Shown piece by piece: positions 44,062 through 52,236 of a stretch of 64,000 nt of DNA. Position numbers and translations under genes: made by a program. The DNA is from Clostridia bacterium. GTDB taxonomy: Bacteria > Bacillota > Clostridia > Oscillospirales > Acutalibacteraceae. The stretch spans positions 1 to 64,000 of the forward strand of contig JAFQCR010000027.1 in the NCBI GenBank assembly GCA_017416345.1, written 5' to 3'. The notes beneath the pieces are model-generated. The model was not told the origin of the DNA and ran no database searches. It saw nothing but the letters and a program-made list of their open reading frames with translations. The number at the start of each line of letters is the position of its first letter. The first letter of the stretch is position 1.

Positions 44062-45261
44062 TCAATTCAAAGAATCTGCCTCTTTTAAAAGCCACCAGCC
44101 GCAGAATAACAGCATCGGAGAATAATTGCAGATGCGGTCATAATCAATAGCATCGGAAAGATTTTTCAATGCATAAAGCTGCTCTTTTTCTATCTTGTAG
44201 CCGGGGCAAAGCGCAAGTATCGACACCGCTTCACCCACGTTGCGGATATGGTAAAATCCGCGGTTTTCACGCATTTCGCTTTGAGCGGGATTGAAATACG
44301 GACGAGAGCCGATAACGCCTTGGTAAAGCATTCTGACCTTGTTCCAGGGCTTGTACTTATAGTAATAATGCTCCTCGTTGATTTCGGCACAGATGCGCTT
44401 AGATTCCGAAACGGCAAAATCTTTATAATACTCGGCAACACTTTGCATAAATTTGAGGCATTTGGTCTTAAATTCGGGATCAGGGTCAATATCATAAATC
44501 GCTCGCAAAGAGTACTGCATCTGCAAAACGGGATAACAGCGAAGACCGTATGATGCGGCATTAAAGGTCGATTGTTTTTCGAACGCCTCGTCACGGTATT
44601 TTATATAAAGTTCGTACCAGTTTCCATCTCCCGAAACATACCAAGCCGCTGCGTAGAAAAATGGCAGGCGCATATACTCGTGTGCGCCAAGGTCACCCCA
44701 CATTTTGCCTGCAATCGATAGTTCACCGTCATAACGCAGGAGATTATAGTCGTTTTCGGGAGTCACGTTGCGCTCCATACGTTTTGCAACAGCAACAATA
44801 ACCTTTTTGATGTTTTCCCTTTGTTCGGCATCGCAAAGCTCGGAGTTAAAAAGCCTTAAAGCACCGTAGACCCAATGGGTATACTGATCACGTGAGGTAT
44901 CGTAATAGAAAGATTTGCCGTCAATCGGTGAAACACTGCGGGATATAAAACCGTCCTCAAGATCAACAACACAGCGCATCATACCGTCAAATACTTTATC
45001 GGCAAGCGGCTTCATATTCCGATCTTCGGTAACATTATACCTTGCAACTATCGCATCCAGCATTGAACCTGCAGACAAAACGGAATCCTCCATACCCGTT
45101 CCCCATCCGCAGGCATTGGGGATCTGCTTGTTTATCTCCTCGATTGATGGCAGATGACCGATAAGCGCATCGCCGTCAATATCACGGACAAGATAGTCGT
45201 ATATTAAGTTTGTTTTGTCACAAAAGAAATTGTCCCAAGTAAATTGCCAGGCTTTTTCCAT
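44062..45261 (-). CDS. Unrecognised protein, possible alpha/alpha-barrel hydrolase
   Basis: 399 residues from the ATG after GGAGGCGG (MEKAWQFTWDNFF). Mostly helical, with repeated aromatic helix ends (YTHWVYGALRLF, AHEYMRLPFFYAAAWYVSGDG, YGLRCYPVLQMQYSLRAIY), as in (alpha/alpha)6-barrel glycosidases. No assigned family motif is identified and no signal peptide is present. The adjacent gene on the same strand is the other unrecognised carbohydrate-like protein, so the two may act in the same pathway. Confidence 0.55.
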   Translation of the reverse strand: MEKAWQFTWDNFFCDKTNLIYDYLVRDIDGDALIGHLPSIEEINKQIPNACGWGTGMEDSVLSAGSMLDAIVARYNVTEDRNMKPLADKVFDGMMRCVVDLEDGFISRSVSPIDGKSFYYDTSRDQYTHWVYGALRLFNSELCDAEQRENIKKVIVAVAKRMERNVTPENDYNLLRYDGELSIAGKMWGDLGAHEYMRLPFFYAAAWYVSGDGNWYELYIKYRDEAFEKQSTFNAASYGLRCYPVLQMQYSLRAIYDIDPDPEFKTKCLKFMQSVAEYYKDFAVSESKRICAEINEEHYYYKYKPWNKVRMLYQGVIGSRPYFNPAQSEMRENRGFYHIRNVGEAVSILALCPGYKIEKEQLYALKNLSDAIDYDRICNYSPMLLFCGWWLLKEADSLN

Positions 45262-45383
45262 AACCACCGCCTCCAATAAATATACATTATCACAAATAGG
45301 CATATTTTACAAGTTAAAAACCAATATGCGGCTGACGAAAATAATATTTTAAAAAAATATTTTGAAATTTGTAAAAATAATCC

Positions 45384-45411
45384 TTGACTTTTGAAAATTT
45401 TAGGTTATAAT
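45384..45411 (+). promoter_or_regulatory. tRNA-Gln promoter
   Basis: TTGACT (45384-45389), 16 bases, perfect TATAAT (45406-45411), 12 bases before the tRNA. Confidence 0.8.
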
Positions 45412-45423
45412 AGTTCTTGCCGT

Positions 45424-45497
45424 TGAGGAATAGTGTAACGGTAGCACGACAGACTCTGACTCTGTTTGTTGGGGTTCGAATCCCTATTCCTCAGCCA
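45424..45497 (+). tRNA. tRNA-Gln(CTG), CCA encoded
   Basis: Cloverleaf with acceptor TGAGGAA/TTCCTCA, discriminator G, and encoded CCA. The anticodon loop CTCTGAC between ACAGA and TCTGT gives anticodon CTG. T-arm GGGGTTCGAATCCCT. It sits directly after a promoter and is followed by a strong hairpin terminator. It is the left boundary of a 340-base element. Confidence 0.95.
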
Positions 45498-45498
45498 G

Positions 45499-45530
45499 AA
45501 AAAGCGACTTGTTTCGACAAGTCGCTTTTT
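45499..45530 (+). terminator. tRNA-Gln terminator
   Basis: AAAAAGCGACTTG pairs with CAAGTCGCTTTTT, 13 bp, beginning 2 bases after the CCA. Confidence 0.92.
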
Positions 45531-45533
45531 CAA

Positions 45534-45690
45534 TGAAATTCGCCTTCGGCGAGTGAAATTTGGCTTCGCCAAGTGAAATAGCTCCGCTGTGAAATATTTG
45601 CTTCGCAAATATGAAGAGGCGAATTTTATTTCACAATTCACGACAGTGAATTATTTCATATTTTCCGTAAGGAAAATATTTCATTCTAAA
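45534..45690. repeat. Hairpin array with mirrored linkers
   Basis: Small hairpins TCGCC-TTC-GGCGA, TTGGC-TTC-GCCAA, AGC-TCC-GCT and ATTTGC-TTC-GCAAAT are separated by TGAAAT at 45534, 45554, 45574 and 45590. The second half has AATTCAC-GACA-GTGAATT and ATTTTCC-GTAA-GGAAAAT, now separated by the complement ATTTCA at 45628, 45653 and 45678. The linkers of the two halves could pair with each other, making a branched structure. Confidence 0.7.
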
Positions 45691-45753
45691 ACATGCAAGA
45701 GTTCGAATTCATACGCAAAAATGCCGAAATATCTTTTTTGTAGCCCTCAGCCA

Positions 45754-45791
45754 AAAATAACAACTCACCTTTTGGTGTGTTGTTATTTTTT
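45754..45791 (+). terminator. Second terminator, inside the Gln element
   Basis: AAAATAACAAC-T-CACC, loop, GGTG-T-GTTGTTATTTT, ending in seven T. It immediately follows the second copy of the tRNA 3' end. It is close in sequence to the tRNA-Arg terminator at 48833-48871. Confidence 0.85.
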
Positions 45792-45851
45792 TGTATAACA
45801 TAGGGATTCGAACAAGGAGGGAGCAAACTAACTATTATATAAACTGAATTG

Positions 45852-45880
45852 TTGAATATCCAAAAAATATATGCTATAAT
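45852..45880 (+). promoter_or_regulatory. Promoter of the MBL-fold lipoprotein gene
   Basis: TTGAAT (45852-45857), 17 bases, perfect TATAAT (45875-45880), 30 bases before the ATG. Confidence 0.6.
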
Positions 45881-45909
45881 TCAAGTATAAACTAAAAGTG
45901 AGGATTTGT

Positions 45910-47526
45910 ATGCGATCTTTTTCTGCTCTTTTATTGGCTTTAAGTCTGGTTTTTGCAACGGTTTTTGTCGGTTGCGGCTCTACCGGTGACAGCACCTCCG
46001 GTGCACCGTCTGACAACACTTACGATGCAAATTCCAACAACACTTCGGTCAGCAGCACCGAAAGCACTTCATCCGACACGGTCGACGTTGAGCCTATCGA
46101 CCCTCCCGTGGTCAAGCAGTATATCACCGAAATAAAGACTGACGGAATCGGCGGTGCTGCTGTGGATGAGATCAGCAAAAATGAACTTTCGCTCACTCCC
46201 CCGACCTACAAGACCAACGGAAAGACGGTATATAACGACCTGGACGATAATTCGACCCTGATGACGGTGACCGATACTACCGTCACCGAGTATCAGAATT
46301 ATCTGAAAGCATTAAAGGACTTGGGATATACCGTCGTAGTTGCCAACCGTGAAATAATCAAAACCGACAACAAGGCTTCGGTCTACACCAACGGCAAATA
46401 CCTTGTAAGCACAAACTATATACCCTCTTCCAACACCGCAAAAATAACCATTGACGAGCTGAAGTTCGATAGCGTTGAAAAGATAAACAAATATCTGTCC
46501 GTTTTTGATACCGATTTTTCTACTAAATCCAATATTTCAGAGCCGCTTTTCATTTCTATGGGTCTTAGCACCTCTGAAAGCAAGAGCAATAGCGGATATT
46601 ACAATACCGGCTTGAGCTACATTCTACGGTTGACCGACGGCAGTTTTGTTGTTATCGACGGCGGAGATATTAAAAGTGCCAACGACCATTCGGGTCGGCT
46701 TATGGCAATTTTAAGGCACTATGCACCCGATAAGAACAATATCCGCATTGCCGCCTGGATAATTACTCATCCGCACGGTGATCACGCCAAGGCGTTTACC
46801 GAGTTTTGCGGCAGCTTTGTGAATGTCCCCTTGCCTACCGTTAAAATCGATAAGATAATCGCCAATATCCCCGATTATTCAACTGCCGTTGCGGCCACCT
46901 CGGAGGGACAGCTTCTGCTCAACGAAACTATAAGAAGCACCTTTGAGCAATGTAAATCGGGCGATACCAAAGTTTATAAGGCACACACGGGTCAGGTCTA
47001 CAATTTCTGCGGTTTAAAGATGGAAATACTGTACACTTACGATGTCTCCCTGCCTCAAAAAATGGTCAAGGGTATGGATAACACCTTTTCTCTGTGCTTT
47101 AATCTAAACTTTGAAGACACAGTGTTTCACATCAACGGTGATGCAACATCCGTGAGCATTACAGCTATGAATACAATGTACGGTGAAAATTTGAAGTGCG
47201 ATGTTGTTCAGGTGCCGCACCACGGTACGGTTTCCAACTTCAAGTCATCAACCAACCCCGAAAAGCAAGTTAAGAATTTTGAACAGCTCACAAAATTTTA
47301 TACCGAATTCACAAAGCCTTCATATGCAATATGGCCCTCTACCAAAAGCGGCAGGGATTACTACATCGGTCTTGATGTGTCCGAAAATCCCAGCGCTGTA
47401 CTCAAGACAATAATGCCTTCTGACAACATCTACGCTTCAGGCAGCAATGTTAAAGAATTTAAAGTCAGCTCCGGTAAAATAACAGTAACCGAAAAGAGCT
47501 ATTCTGATATCGGTTACGGAAAATAA
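45910..47526 (+). CDS. Metallo-beta-lactamase-fold lipoprotein
   Basis: 538 residues from the ATG after GTGAGG; an in-frame GTG at 45898 lies inside that ribosome site. A lipoprotein signal with the acylated cysteine at residue 22 (VGCGSTG) is followed by a Ser/Thr/Asn-rich tether (about 25-60). The MBL domain contains ITHPHGDHAKAF with the HxHxDH metal motif near 286-291, FHINGDATSV near 400 and VPHHGTVS near 435, similar to the ComEC-like branch. It is probably a surface-anchored hydrolase; substrate unknown. The N-terminal region 60-190 is of no recognised family. Confidence 0.85.
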   Translation: MRSFSALLLALSLVFATVFVGCGSTGDSTSGAPSDNTYDANSNNTSVSSTESTSSDTVDVEPIDPPVVKQYITEIKTDGIGGAAVDEISKNELSLTPPTYKTNGKTVYNDLDDNSTLMTVTDTTVTEYQNYLKALKDLGYTVVVANREIIKTDNKASVYTNGKYLVSTNYIPSSNTAKITIDELKFDSVEKINKYLSVFDTDFSTKSNISEPLFISMGLSTSESKSNSGYYNTGLSYILRLTDGSFVVIDGGDIKSANDHSGRLMAILRHYAPDKNNIRIAAWIITHPHGDHAKAFTEFCGSFVNVPLPTVKIDKIIANIPDYSTAVAATSEGQLLLNETIRSTFEQCKSGDTKVYKAHTGQVYNFCGLKMEILYTYDVSLPQKMVKGMDNTFSLCFNLNFEDTVFHINGDATSVSITAMNTMYGENLKCDVVQVPHHGTVSNFKSSTNPEKQVKNFEQLTKFYTEFTKPSYAIWPSTKSGRDYYIGLDVSENPSAVLKTIMPSDNIYASGSNVKEFKVSSGKITVTEKSYSDIGYGK

Positions 47527-47542
47527 TGTTTTAATTTCATCA

Positions 47543-47580
47543 AAAAAGCCTCACCGAAACTCCCTAATGGTGAGGCTTTT
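47543..47580. terminator. Bidirectional terminator
   Basis: AAAAGCCTCACC pairs with GGTGAGGCTTTT around a 13-base loop. It sits between the convergent MBL gene and the isomerase gene; T runs flank both sides. Confidence 0.85.
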
Positions 47581-47621
47581 AGTTTATTAAAGTATAATGG
47601 AAAGTTTTACAGAACCCTTTT

Positions 47622-48467
47622 TTACAGCTCCTTATCGGCAAGGTATGCGGCGATTTTGGCAATACCGACACGCATATATTCGTCCAATTCGGGCGAATAG
47701 GTCTTGTTGATATGGCATTCCAAAGAAAGACAGCCGTCAAAGCCGATCTCCTTTAAAGCCTCACGGAAACCAACCCAATTGCACTTACCGTCGTAAGGCA
47801 TTGTGTGAGCATCACAACGGGTGTCGTTATCGTGAACATGCAGAACAGCCAAAAGGTCTCCGCAAAGACGCACGGCATCACCGATATCGTCCTTGAACAC
47901 GTTGCAATGGCCTGTGTCAAGACAAATTTTAAGGTTGGGCAGATCAAGGCGCTTGACAAACTCAACTATCTTTTCGATTCTCGACATACGCTGTGCAGTA
48001 AACGGCATATTTTCAAGGCAGATTATAACACCGTAGTCCTCTGCGTAGGCGCAAAGCTTTTTGAAAAATTCCTCATTAGCGGTTTCGGCGGCATCGTGAT
48101 CCTGTTCACCACCCCAGCCAAACGGCATATGAGGATGCATTACAAGATACTTCGAGCCCAAAGCGGCGGTACCCTTAACAGCTCTCTTGCAGTCCTCCCA
48201 CTTTTTAGCGCAGGACTCGGGGGTCTTATCATCGGTAGGCCACGGACCGTGCACCTGCCAGACCTCAATTCCGCCTTTTCTTATTTCATCGCCCTCTTTT
48301 TTGAGGAATTCGATCATTTCCTCCTCGGGCATTGTATAAAGCTCGTCACTTGTGCTGCAAATACGGCCATAATCGATGCAATCGTAGCCGTGACGCTTAA
48401 GCCAGGCGGTATCAACAGTTTTTGTGCCATCAAAATAATAATGACAGGCTTCAACACCAATTTTCAT
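47622..48467 (-). CDS. Sugar phosphate isomerase/epimerase-type TIM barrel
   Basis: 281 residues of the xylose-isomerase-like TIM-barrel superfamily. Metal-site elements: VIICLENMPFTAQRMSR near 145, ICLDTGHCNVFKDD near 178, AVLHVHDNDTRCDAHTMPYDG near 207, and CLSLECHINKTY near 250. It is only distantly similar to the isomerase at 2659. It starts with AAAGGAC-type spacing and is an isolated gene. Substrate not identifiable. Confidence 0.85.
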   Translation of the reverse strand: MKIGVEACHYYFDGTKTVDTAWLKRHGYDCIDYGRICSTSDELYTMPEEEMIEFLKKEGDEIRKGGIEVWQVHGPWPTDDKTPESCAKKWEDCKRAVKGTAALGSKYLVMHPHMPFGWGGEQDHDAAETANEEFFKKLCAYAEDYGVIICLENMPFTAQRMSRIEKIVEFVKRLDLPNLKICLDTGHCNVFKDDIGDAVRLCGDLLAVLHVHDNDTRCDAHTMPYDGKCNWVGFREALKEIGFDGCLSLECHINKTYSPELDEYMRVGIAKIAAYLADKEL

Positions 48468-48581
48468 AAAAAATCAGTCCTTTCGTAACTAAATTTTACC
48501 ACGGATGATGAGTTTAGTCAATTTGTAATTTGCTTTTTTACAGAAAACCTCAGTCGTTTCGAATCCCTTACATCATATAAA

Positions 48582-48624
48582 AATTTTAAGAGGGTAATAC
48601 CTGCGGTACTACCCTCTTAAAATT
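48582..48624 (-). terminator. Inner terminator hairpin of the Arg element
   Basis: A perfect 15-bp stem, AATTTTAAGAGGGTA against TACCCTCTTAAAATT, with an additional inner pairing TACC-TGC-GGTA. On the minus strand it directly follows the duplicated tRNA 3' end. Confidence 0.8.
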
Positions 48625-48832
48625 GGCACGCTGAAAGGGATTTTGCACGCACTATCGTGCGCTTCGCCTCGAATTTCCTATTGAAACGGGATACTCTGCG
48701 CCTCTTGATTTTTCGACTGCTCCGAGCAGTAGCGAAAAATCTGCGGTGCTCGAGACTCATTAAGCCTGAAACACCTATCGCGGTGTTTCAGCTTATTCGA
48801 CGAACCCTTCGGGTTCTTATCCCTATTACAGT

Positions 48833-48871
48833 AAAAAAAGAACAACTCACCTTTAGGTGAATTGTTCTTTT
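48833..48871 (-). terminator. tRNA-Arg terminator
   Basis: On the minus strand AAAGAACAATTCACC pairs, with mismatches, to GGTGAGTTGTTCTTT and is followed by a T run. It starts right after the CCA of tRNA-Arg. It is a homologue of the 45754-45791 hairpin. Confidence 0.85.
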
Positions 48872-48872
48872 T

Positions 48873-48949
48873 TGGCACGCTGAAAGGGATTCGAACCCCC
48901 GACCCTCTGCTTAGAAGGCAGATGCTCTATCCAACTGAGCTATCAGCGC
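48873..48949 (-). tRNA. tRNA-Arg(TCT), CCA encoded
   Basis: Cloverleaf with acceptor GCGCTGA/TCAGCGT (one G-U pair) and D-arm GCTC-AGTTGGATA-GAGC. The anticodon loop CTTCTAA gives TCT (reads AGA). T-arm GGGGGTTCGAATCCC. Second tRNA of the Gly-Arg pair. Confidence 0.95.
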
Positions 48950-49010
48950 ATATTAAGTTTCATAAAAAACGCCCAAAAACCGATGACTGTTGCCAACGGC
49001 CGGGCATTTC

Positions 49011-49084
<74 letters not shown>

Positions 49085-49102
49085 ATCTTTGCGACGCAGT
49101 AT

Positions 49103-49131
49103 ATATTACCACAAACTGCGCCGCTAGTCAA
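49103..49131 (-). promoter_or_regulatory. tRNA-Gly/Arg promoter
   Basis: On the minus strand TTGACT (49131-49126), 17 bases, TAATAT (49108-49103), 18 bases before tRNA-Gly. The -35 lies only 9 bases from the clpE-like gene stop codon. Confidence 0.6.
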
Positions 49132-49139
49132 GAGAAATT

Positions 49140-51449
49140 TTAAATTTTCTGATAAGAAATTTTAACGGTGTCCCCTGCTTCAGCCGTCATTGATTCGAAA
49201 TCAACGTCGGGGTTATCGATCATCAGACCGATGATTCTGTCCTCAACCTCTTTGCGGATCATCTTGCGCAAGTCCCTCGCGCCGGATCTTCCGTCACACT
49301 TTTCGGCAAAGTATCGGCAAAGAGCCGTATCGTAATTAAACTCAATGTCACGTTCTTTCAAAAGCGGCTTGAGCTCATCGAGGATAAGAGCGGCAATTTT
49401 CTCAAGCGAGTCGGTACTGAGCGCCGAGAAAGCGATAATATCGTCCACACGGCCCAAAAACTCAGGTCTTAAGAAATCCTTTAACGCCTTCAACGCCTTT
49501 TCCTTGGAGGCTTCGGCAACCGTCTTATTGAATCCAAGCAAGGTGCCGTTATTGTCGCTTCCTGCGTTGGAGGTCATTATAAGAACGGTGTTTTCAAAAT
49601 TAACGGTACGTCCTTGAGAATCGGTTATCCTGCCGTCATCCAATATCTGCAGCAGAATGTTGAGAATATCGGGATGAGCCTTTTCAATTTCGTCAAACAG
49701 AATGACCGAATACGGCTTTCTTCTCACCTTCTCGGTAAGCTGACCGGCTTCATCGTAGCCAACGTATCCCGGAGGCGCTCCGATAAGCTTGGAAACAGCG
49801 TGCTTTTCCATAAACTCCGACATATCAAGTCTTATCAAAGCATCGGGAGTGTTGAACATTTCCTTTGCCAGCACCTTTACAAGTTCGGTCTTACCGACAC
49901 CCGTAGGACCGACAAAGATGAACGATGCAGGTCTGCGATGGCTTGAGATCTGTACGCTTGAACGGCGTACACCAAGCACAACAGCCTCAACAGCTTCATC
50001 CTGGCCGATAATATGCTTTTTGATATTTTCCTCAAGCGTTGACAGCTTTTCAAGGTTATTTTGCTTGACCTTGGCAGCAGGGACACCCGTCCAAAGCTCG
50101 ATAACACGGGCAAGATCATCGGGTGTGACCTTGTTTTTAGAAGCCTTGGGCTTGGCCTTTTCGGCGGTACCTTTGGCCTTTTCAAGCTCAAATTTAACGT
50201 TTGCGATCCTCTCGTAATCGGGCGCTTCAACCTCTGCTTCCAAAAGTCCAAGCTCCTCTGTAAGCTCATTTGTGCGTTTTTCGGCCAAATAAAGCTCATC
50301 AATAGCCTTGTTTCTCAAGCAAGCGCAGGCGCAGGCCTCATCAAGCAGGTCGATAGCCTTATCGGGCAGGAAACGGTCGTTGATATACCTTTCCGAAAGC
50401 AGTACCGCTCCCCTCACGATCTCATCGGTCACCTTGACATTATGATAGCTCTCATAATAGCCTTTTATGCCTTTAAGCATCTTGACCGATTCCTCAATAG
50501 ACGGCTCTTCAACCGTTACGGGCTGGAAGCGACGCTCTAAAGCGGCATCCTTTTCGATATATTTACGGTACTCCTTGAAGGTCGTGGCACCGATGACCTG
50601 GATCTCACCGCGGGACAACGCAGGCTTTAAGATATTACCTGCACTCATAGAGCCTTCGGAATCGCCTGCACCGACGAGGTTATGCACCTCGTCGATGAAC
50701 AGAATGATATTTCCTTCAGCCTTGACCTCGTCGATAAGACCCTTGATACGGCTTTCAAACTGACCTCTGAACTGTGTGCCGGCAACAAGACCGGTAAGGT
50801 CAAGCAGCATTATCTCCTTGTCAAGAAGCTTTGCGGGAGCGTCCTTGGATGCAATTTTTAAAGCAAGACCCTCTGCAATGGCGGTTTTACCGACACCGGG
50901 CTCACCGATAAGACAAGGATTATTCTTGGTACGGCGTGACAATATCTGAATAGTTCTGTAAAGCTCGGCATCACGGCCGATGATGACGTCCAACTCGCCG
51001 TTTCTTGCCTTGGCGGTAAGGTCGGTACAGAACTGCGAGATAAACTTACGCTTTTTGTTCTTTTTCTTGTTCCTTTTCTTATCTGCATCGGTCTCGGTAT
51101 CGGCTTCGGCAGAATCGGGCGAGCCTGCCTTATCCATATTGCCGAAAATACCGTTTAAAAACGGGAAGGTCTGTGCACCGCCGGGAGAAAAAGCATCATC
51201 CTCGTCGGAAGGCTCCATACCCATTTCCTCGGGATTCATCATGCTCATAAACTGTTCACTCATAGCCTCGATATCCTCATCCGAGATATTGAAGTTACGA
51301 AGCATATCATTCACGGGCTGAATACCGGCTTCTTTTGCGCAGACAAGACAAAGCCCCTTGCCCTCACCCACCTTGTCTCCGTTCTGGGTCATCCCCTGAA
51401 TAAAGACGACGGCAGGTCTTTTTTTGCATCTGTAACAAAGTTGATTCAT
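49140..51449 (-). CDS. clpE: ClpE-type AAA+ unfoldase with N-terminal zinc finger
   Basis: 769 residues. N-terminal zinc finger with cysteines 5, 8, 34 and 37, then a Met/Glu/Asp-rich linker and a lysine-rich patch. AAA module 1 has Walker [14 protein letters not shown] near 185; a UVR-like middle region follows at about 395-430; AAA module 2 has [13 protein letters not shown] near 515 and [21 protein letters not shown]. The repeat domain ClpN of ClpC is absent, as in ClpE. It unfolds proteins for ClpP under stress. No clpP, mcsA or ctsR is nearby, and no CIRCE or CtsR site was found. Confidence 0.88.
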   Translation of the reverse strand: MNQLCYRCKKRPAVVFIQGMTQNGDKVGEGKGLCLVCAKEAGIQPVNDMLRNFNISDEDIEAMSEQFMSMMNPEEMGMEPSDEDDAFSPGGAQTFPFLNGIFGNMDKAGSPDSAEADTETDADKKRNKKKNKKRKFISQFCTDLTAKARNGELDVIIGRDAELYRTIQILSRRTKNNPCLIGEPGVGKTAIAEGLALKIASKDAPAKLLDKEIMLLDLTGLVAGTQFRGQFESRIKGLIDEVKAEGNIILFIDEVHNLVGAGDSEGSMSAGNILKPALSRGEIQVIGATTFKEYRKYIEKDAALERRFQPVTVEEPSIEESVKMLKGIKGYYESYHNVKVTDEIVRGAVLLSERYINDRFLPDKAIDLLDEACACACLRNKAIDELYLAEKRTNELTEELGLLEAEVEAPDYERIANVKFELEKAKGTAEKAKPKASKNKVTPDDLARVIELWTGVPAAKVKQNNLEKLSTLEENIKKHIIGQDEAVEAVVLGVRRSSVQISSHRRPASFIFVGPTGVGKTELVKVLAKEMFNTPDALIRLDMSEFMEKHAVSKLIGAPPGYVGYDEAGQLTEKVRRKPYSVILFDEIEKAHPDILNILLQILDDGRITDSQGRTVNFENTVLIMTSNAGSDNNGTLLGFNKTVAEASKEKALKALKDFLRPEFLGRVDDIIAFSALSTDSLEKIAALILDELKPLLKERDIEFNYDTALCRYFAEKCDGRSGARDLRKMIRKEVEDRIIGLMIDNPDVDFESMTAEAGDTVKISYQKI

Positions 51450-51527
51450 AAGGTCTCCTTTTGGCCGTATATCACGGCTTTGCGGCCATCCGACCGCTGT
51501 AGTATTGCCGAAAAGCTCGGCTTATGC

Positions 51528-52214
51528 TCAGCCAACTATCTTGGCGAACAGGTCAAAGAGATAGGTAGCCTCTACGGTCTCCTTGGTGATACCTGCCAAG
51601 CCGTTGGGGCTTACGTTAAGCACCAGCATCAAGGCATAGCAAATGAGAACCACAACAAGAATACCTCTTATAATACCCATAATACCGCCAAGCAGCTTGT
51701 TGGCAGTTTCGATAACGGGAAGATGGGTAACGATATCCAGAAGCTTTGCGATCCATCCGATAAGTATTTTAAGCACGATGAAGAGGATTATAAAGAGAAT
51801 TACTCTTATAATATTGACAAGAATAGGCCTTGCAACCTTCTGGCTGAGAGTATGACCAATGTTATAAGCGGTATCCTCAACCGTTTCACCCGTAGCATCG
51901 TCGATTATCGCCTGGATATCAACGCCCAAGGTCTCGGCCGCATCCTTGATCTCATCGGGAATATTGAAGTACATCTCGCCGACTTCTTCATCAAACTGCG
52001 ATTCGATAGATTCGCTGACCGTTTCGGTGATAGCGTCATCAACAAAATTGTCATAAATGAGCGGTGCACCCACACCTGAAAGAACAACTGCAAGAATGAT
52101 AGCCAGTACGAAGCCGACAAGGCTGACTATCTCCTTGATAAATCCTCTGCTTCTTCCGATAAAGAAGAAAGCGATGATGATCGCCAATGCGATAAGATCG
52201 ATAATGATTGCCAT
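51528..52214 (-). CDS. cvpA: CvpA family membrane protein
   Basis: 228 residues. Four transmembrane segments (about 2-19, 25-45, 135-157 and 180-203) with a soluble insert between the second and third (acidic, DEEVGEMYFNIPDEIKDAAE). GRSRGFIKEIVSLVGFVLAIILA is the CvpA N-terminal signature. CvpA was linked to colicin V production and to envelope processes; its exact role is unknown. It lies in the ruvCAB-clpE series. Confidence 0.88.
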   Translation of the reverse strand: MAIIIDLIALAIIIAFFFIGRSRGFIKEIVSLVGFVLAIILAVVLSGVGAPLIYDNFVDDAITETVSESIESQFDEEVGEMYFNIPDEIKDAAETLGVDIQAIIDDATGETVEDTAYNIGHTLSQKVARPILVNIIRVILFIILFIVLKILIGWIAKLLDIVTHLPVIETANKLLGGIMGIIRGILVVVLICYALMLVLNVSPNGLAGITKETVEATYLFDLFAKIVG

Positions 52215-52236
52215 AACATTTCCCCCAAAATATAAT

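Larger units (their letters stand above)
45474..45813. repeat. tRNA-Gln-anchored hairpin element, 340 bp
   Basis: Left edge is the tRNA-Gln T-arm GTTCGAATCCCTAT (45474-45487); right edge is its exact inverted copy (45800-45813). Inside are the tRNA 3' end CCTCAGCCA (45489-45497), a terminator, the hairpin array, a degenerate T-arm at 45701-45710 (GTTCGAATTC), a second copy of CCTCAGCCA (45745-45753), and a second terminator (45754-45791). No ORF is convincing. See the matching element at 48558-48895. Confidence 0.6.
48558..48895. repeat. tRNA-Arg-anchored hairpin element, 338 bp
   Basis: Right edge is the T-arm of tRNA-Arg(TCT) (48884-48895); left edge is an inverted copy, TTCGAATCCCTT on the plus strand (48558-48569). 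A 19-base direct repeat TGGCACGCTGAAAGGGATT of the tRNA 3' end with CCA lies at 48873-48891 and 48624-48642. Each copy is followed, on the minus strand, by its own terminator. Between them (48645-48816) are further hairpins: GCACG/CGTGC, TTTTTCG-ACTGCT/AGCAGT-CGAAAAA, CTGAAACACC/GGTGTTTCAG and GAACCC/GGGTTC. No coding gene is seen in the 404-base gap. Confidence 0.65.

Noticed and set aside
45405..45641. Minus-strand frame of 78 codons
   Set aside because: It overlaps tRNA-Gln and its terminator, with no ribosome site.
45534..45690. Possible CRISPR array
   Set aside because: The repeated words are only 6 bases, spacers are themselves palindromes, and no cas gene is present.
48950..49010. Terminator or small RNA between the two tRNAs
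   Set aside because: The GCCC/GGGC pairing is weak with a long loop; processing spacer is enough to explain it.
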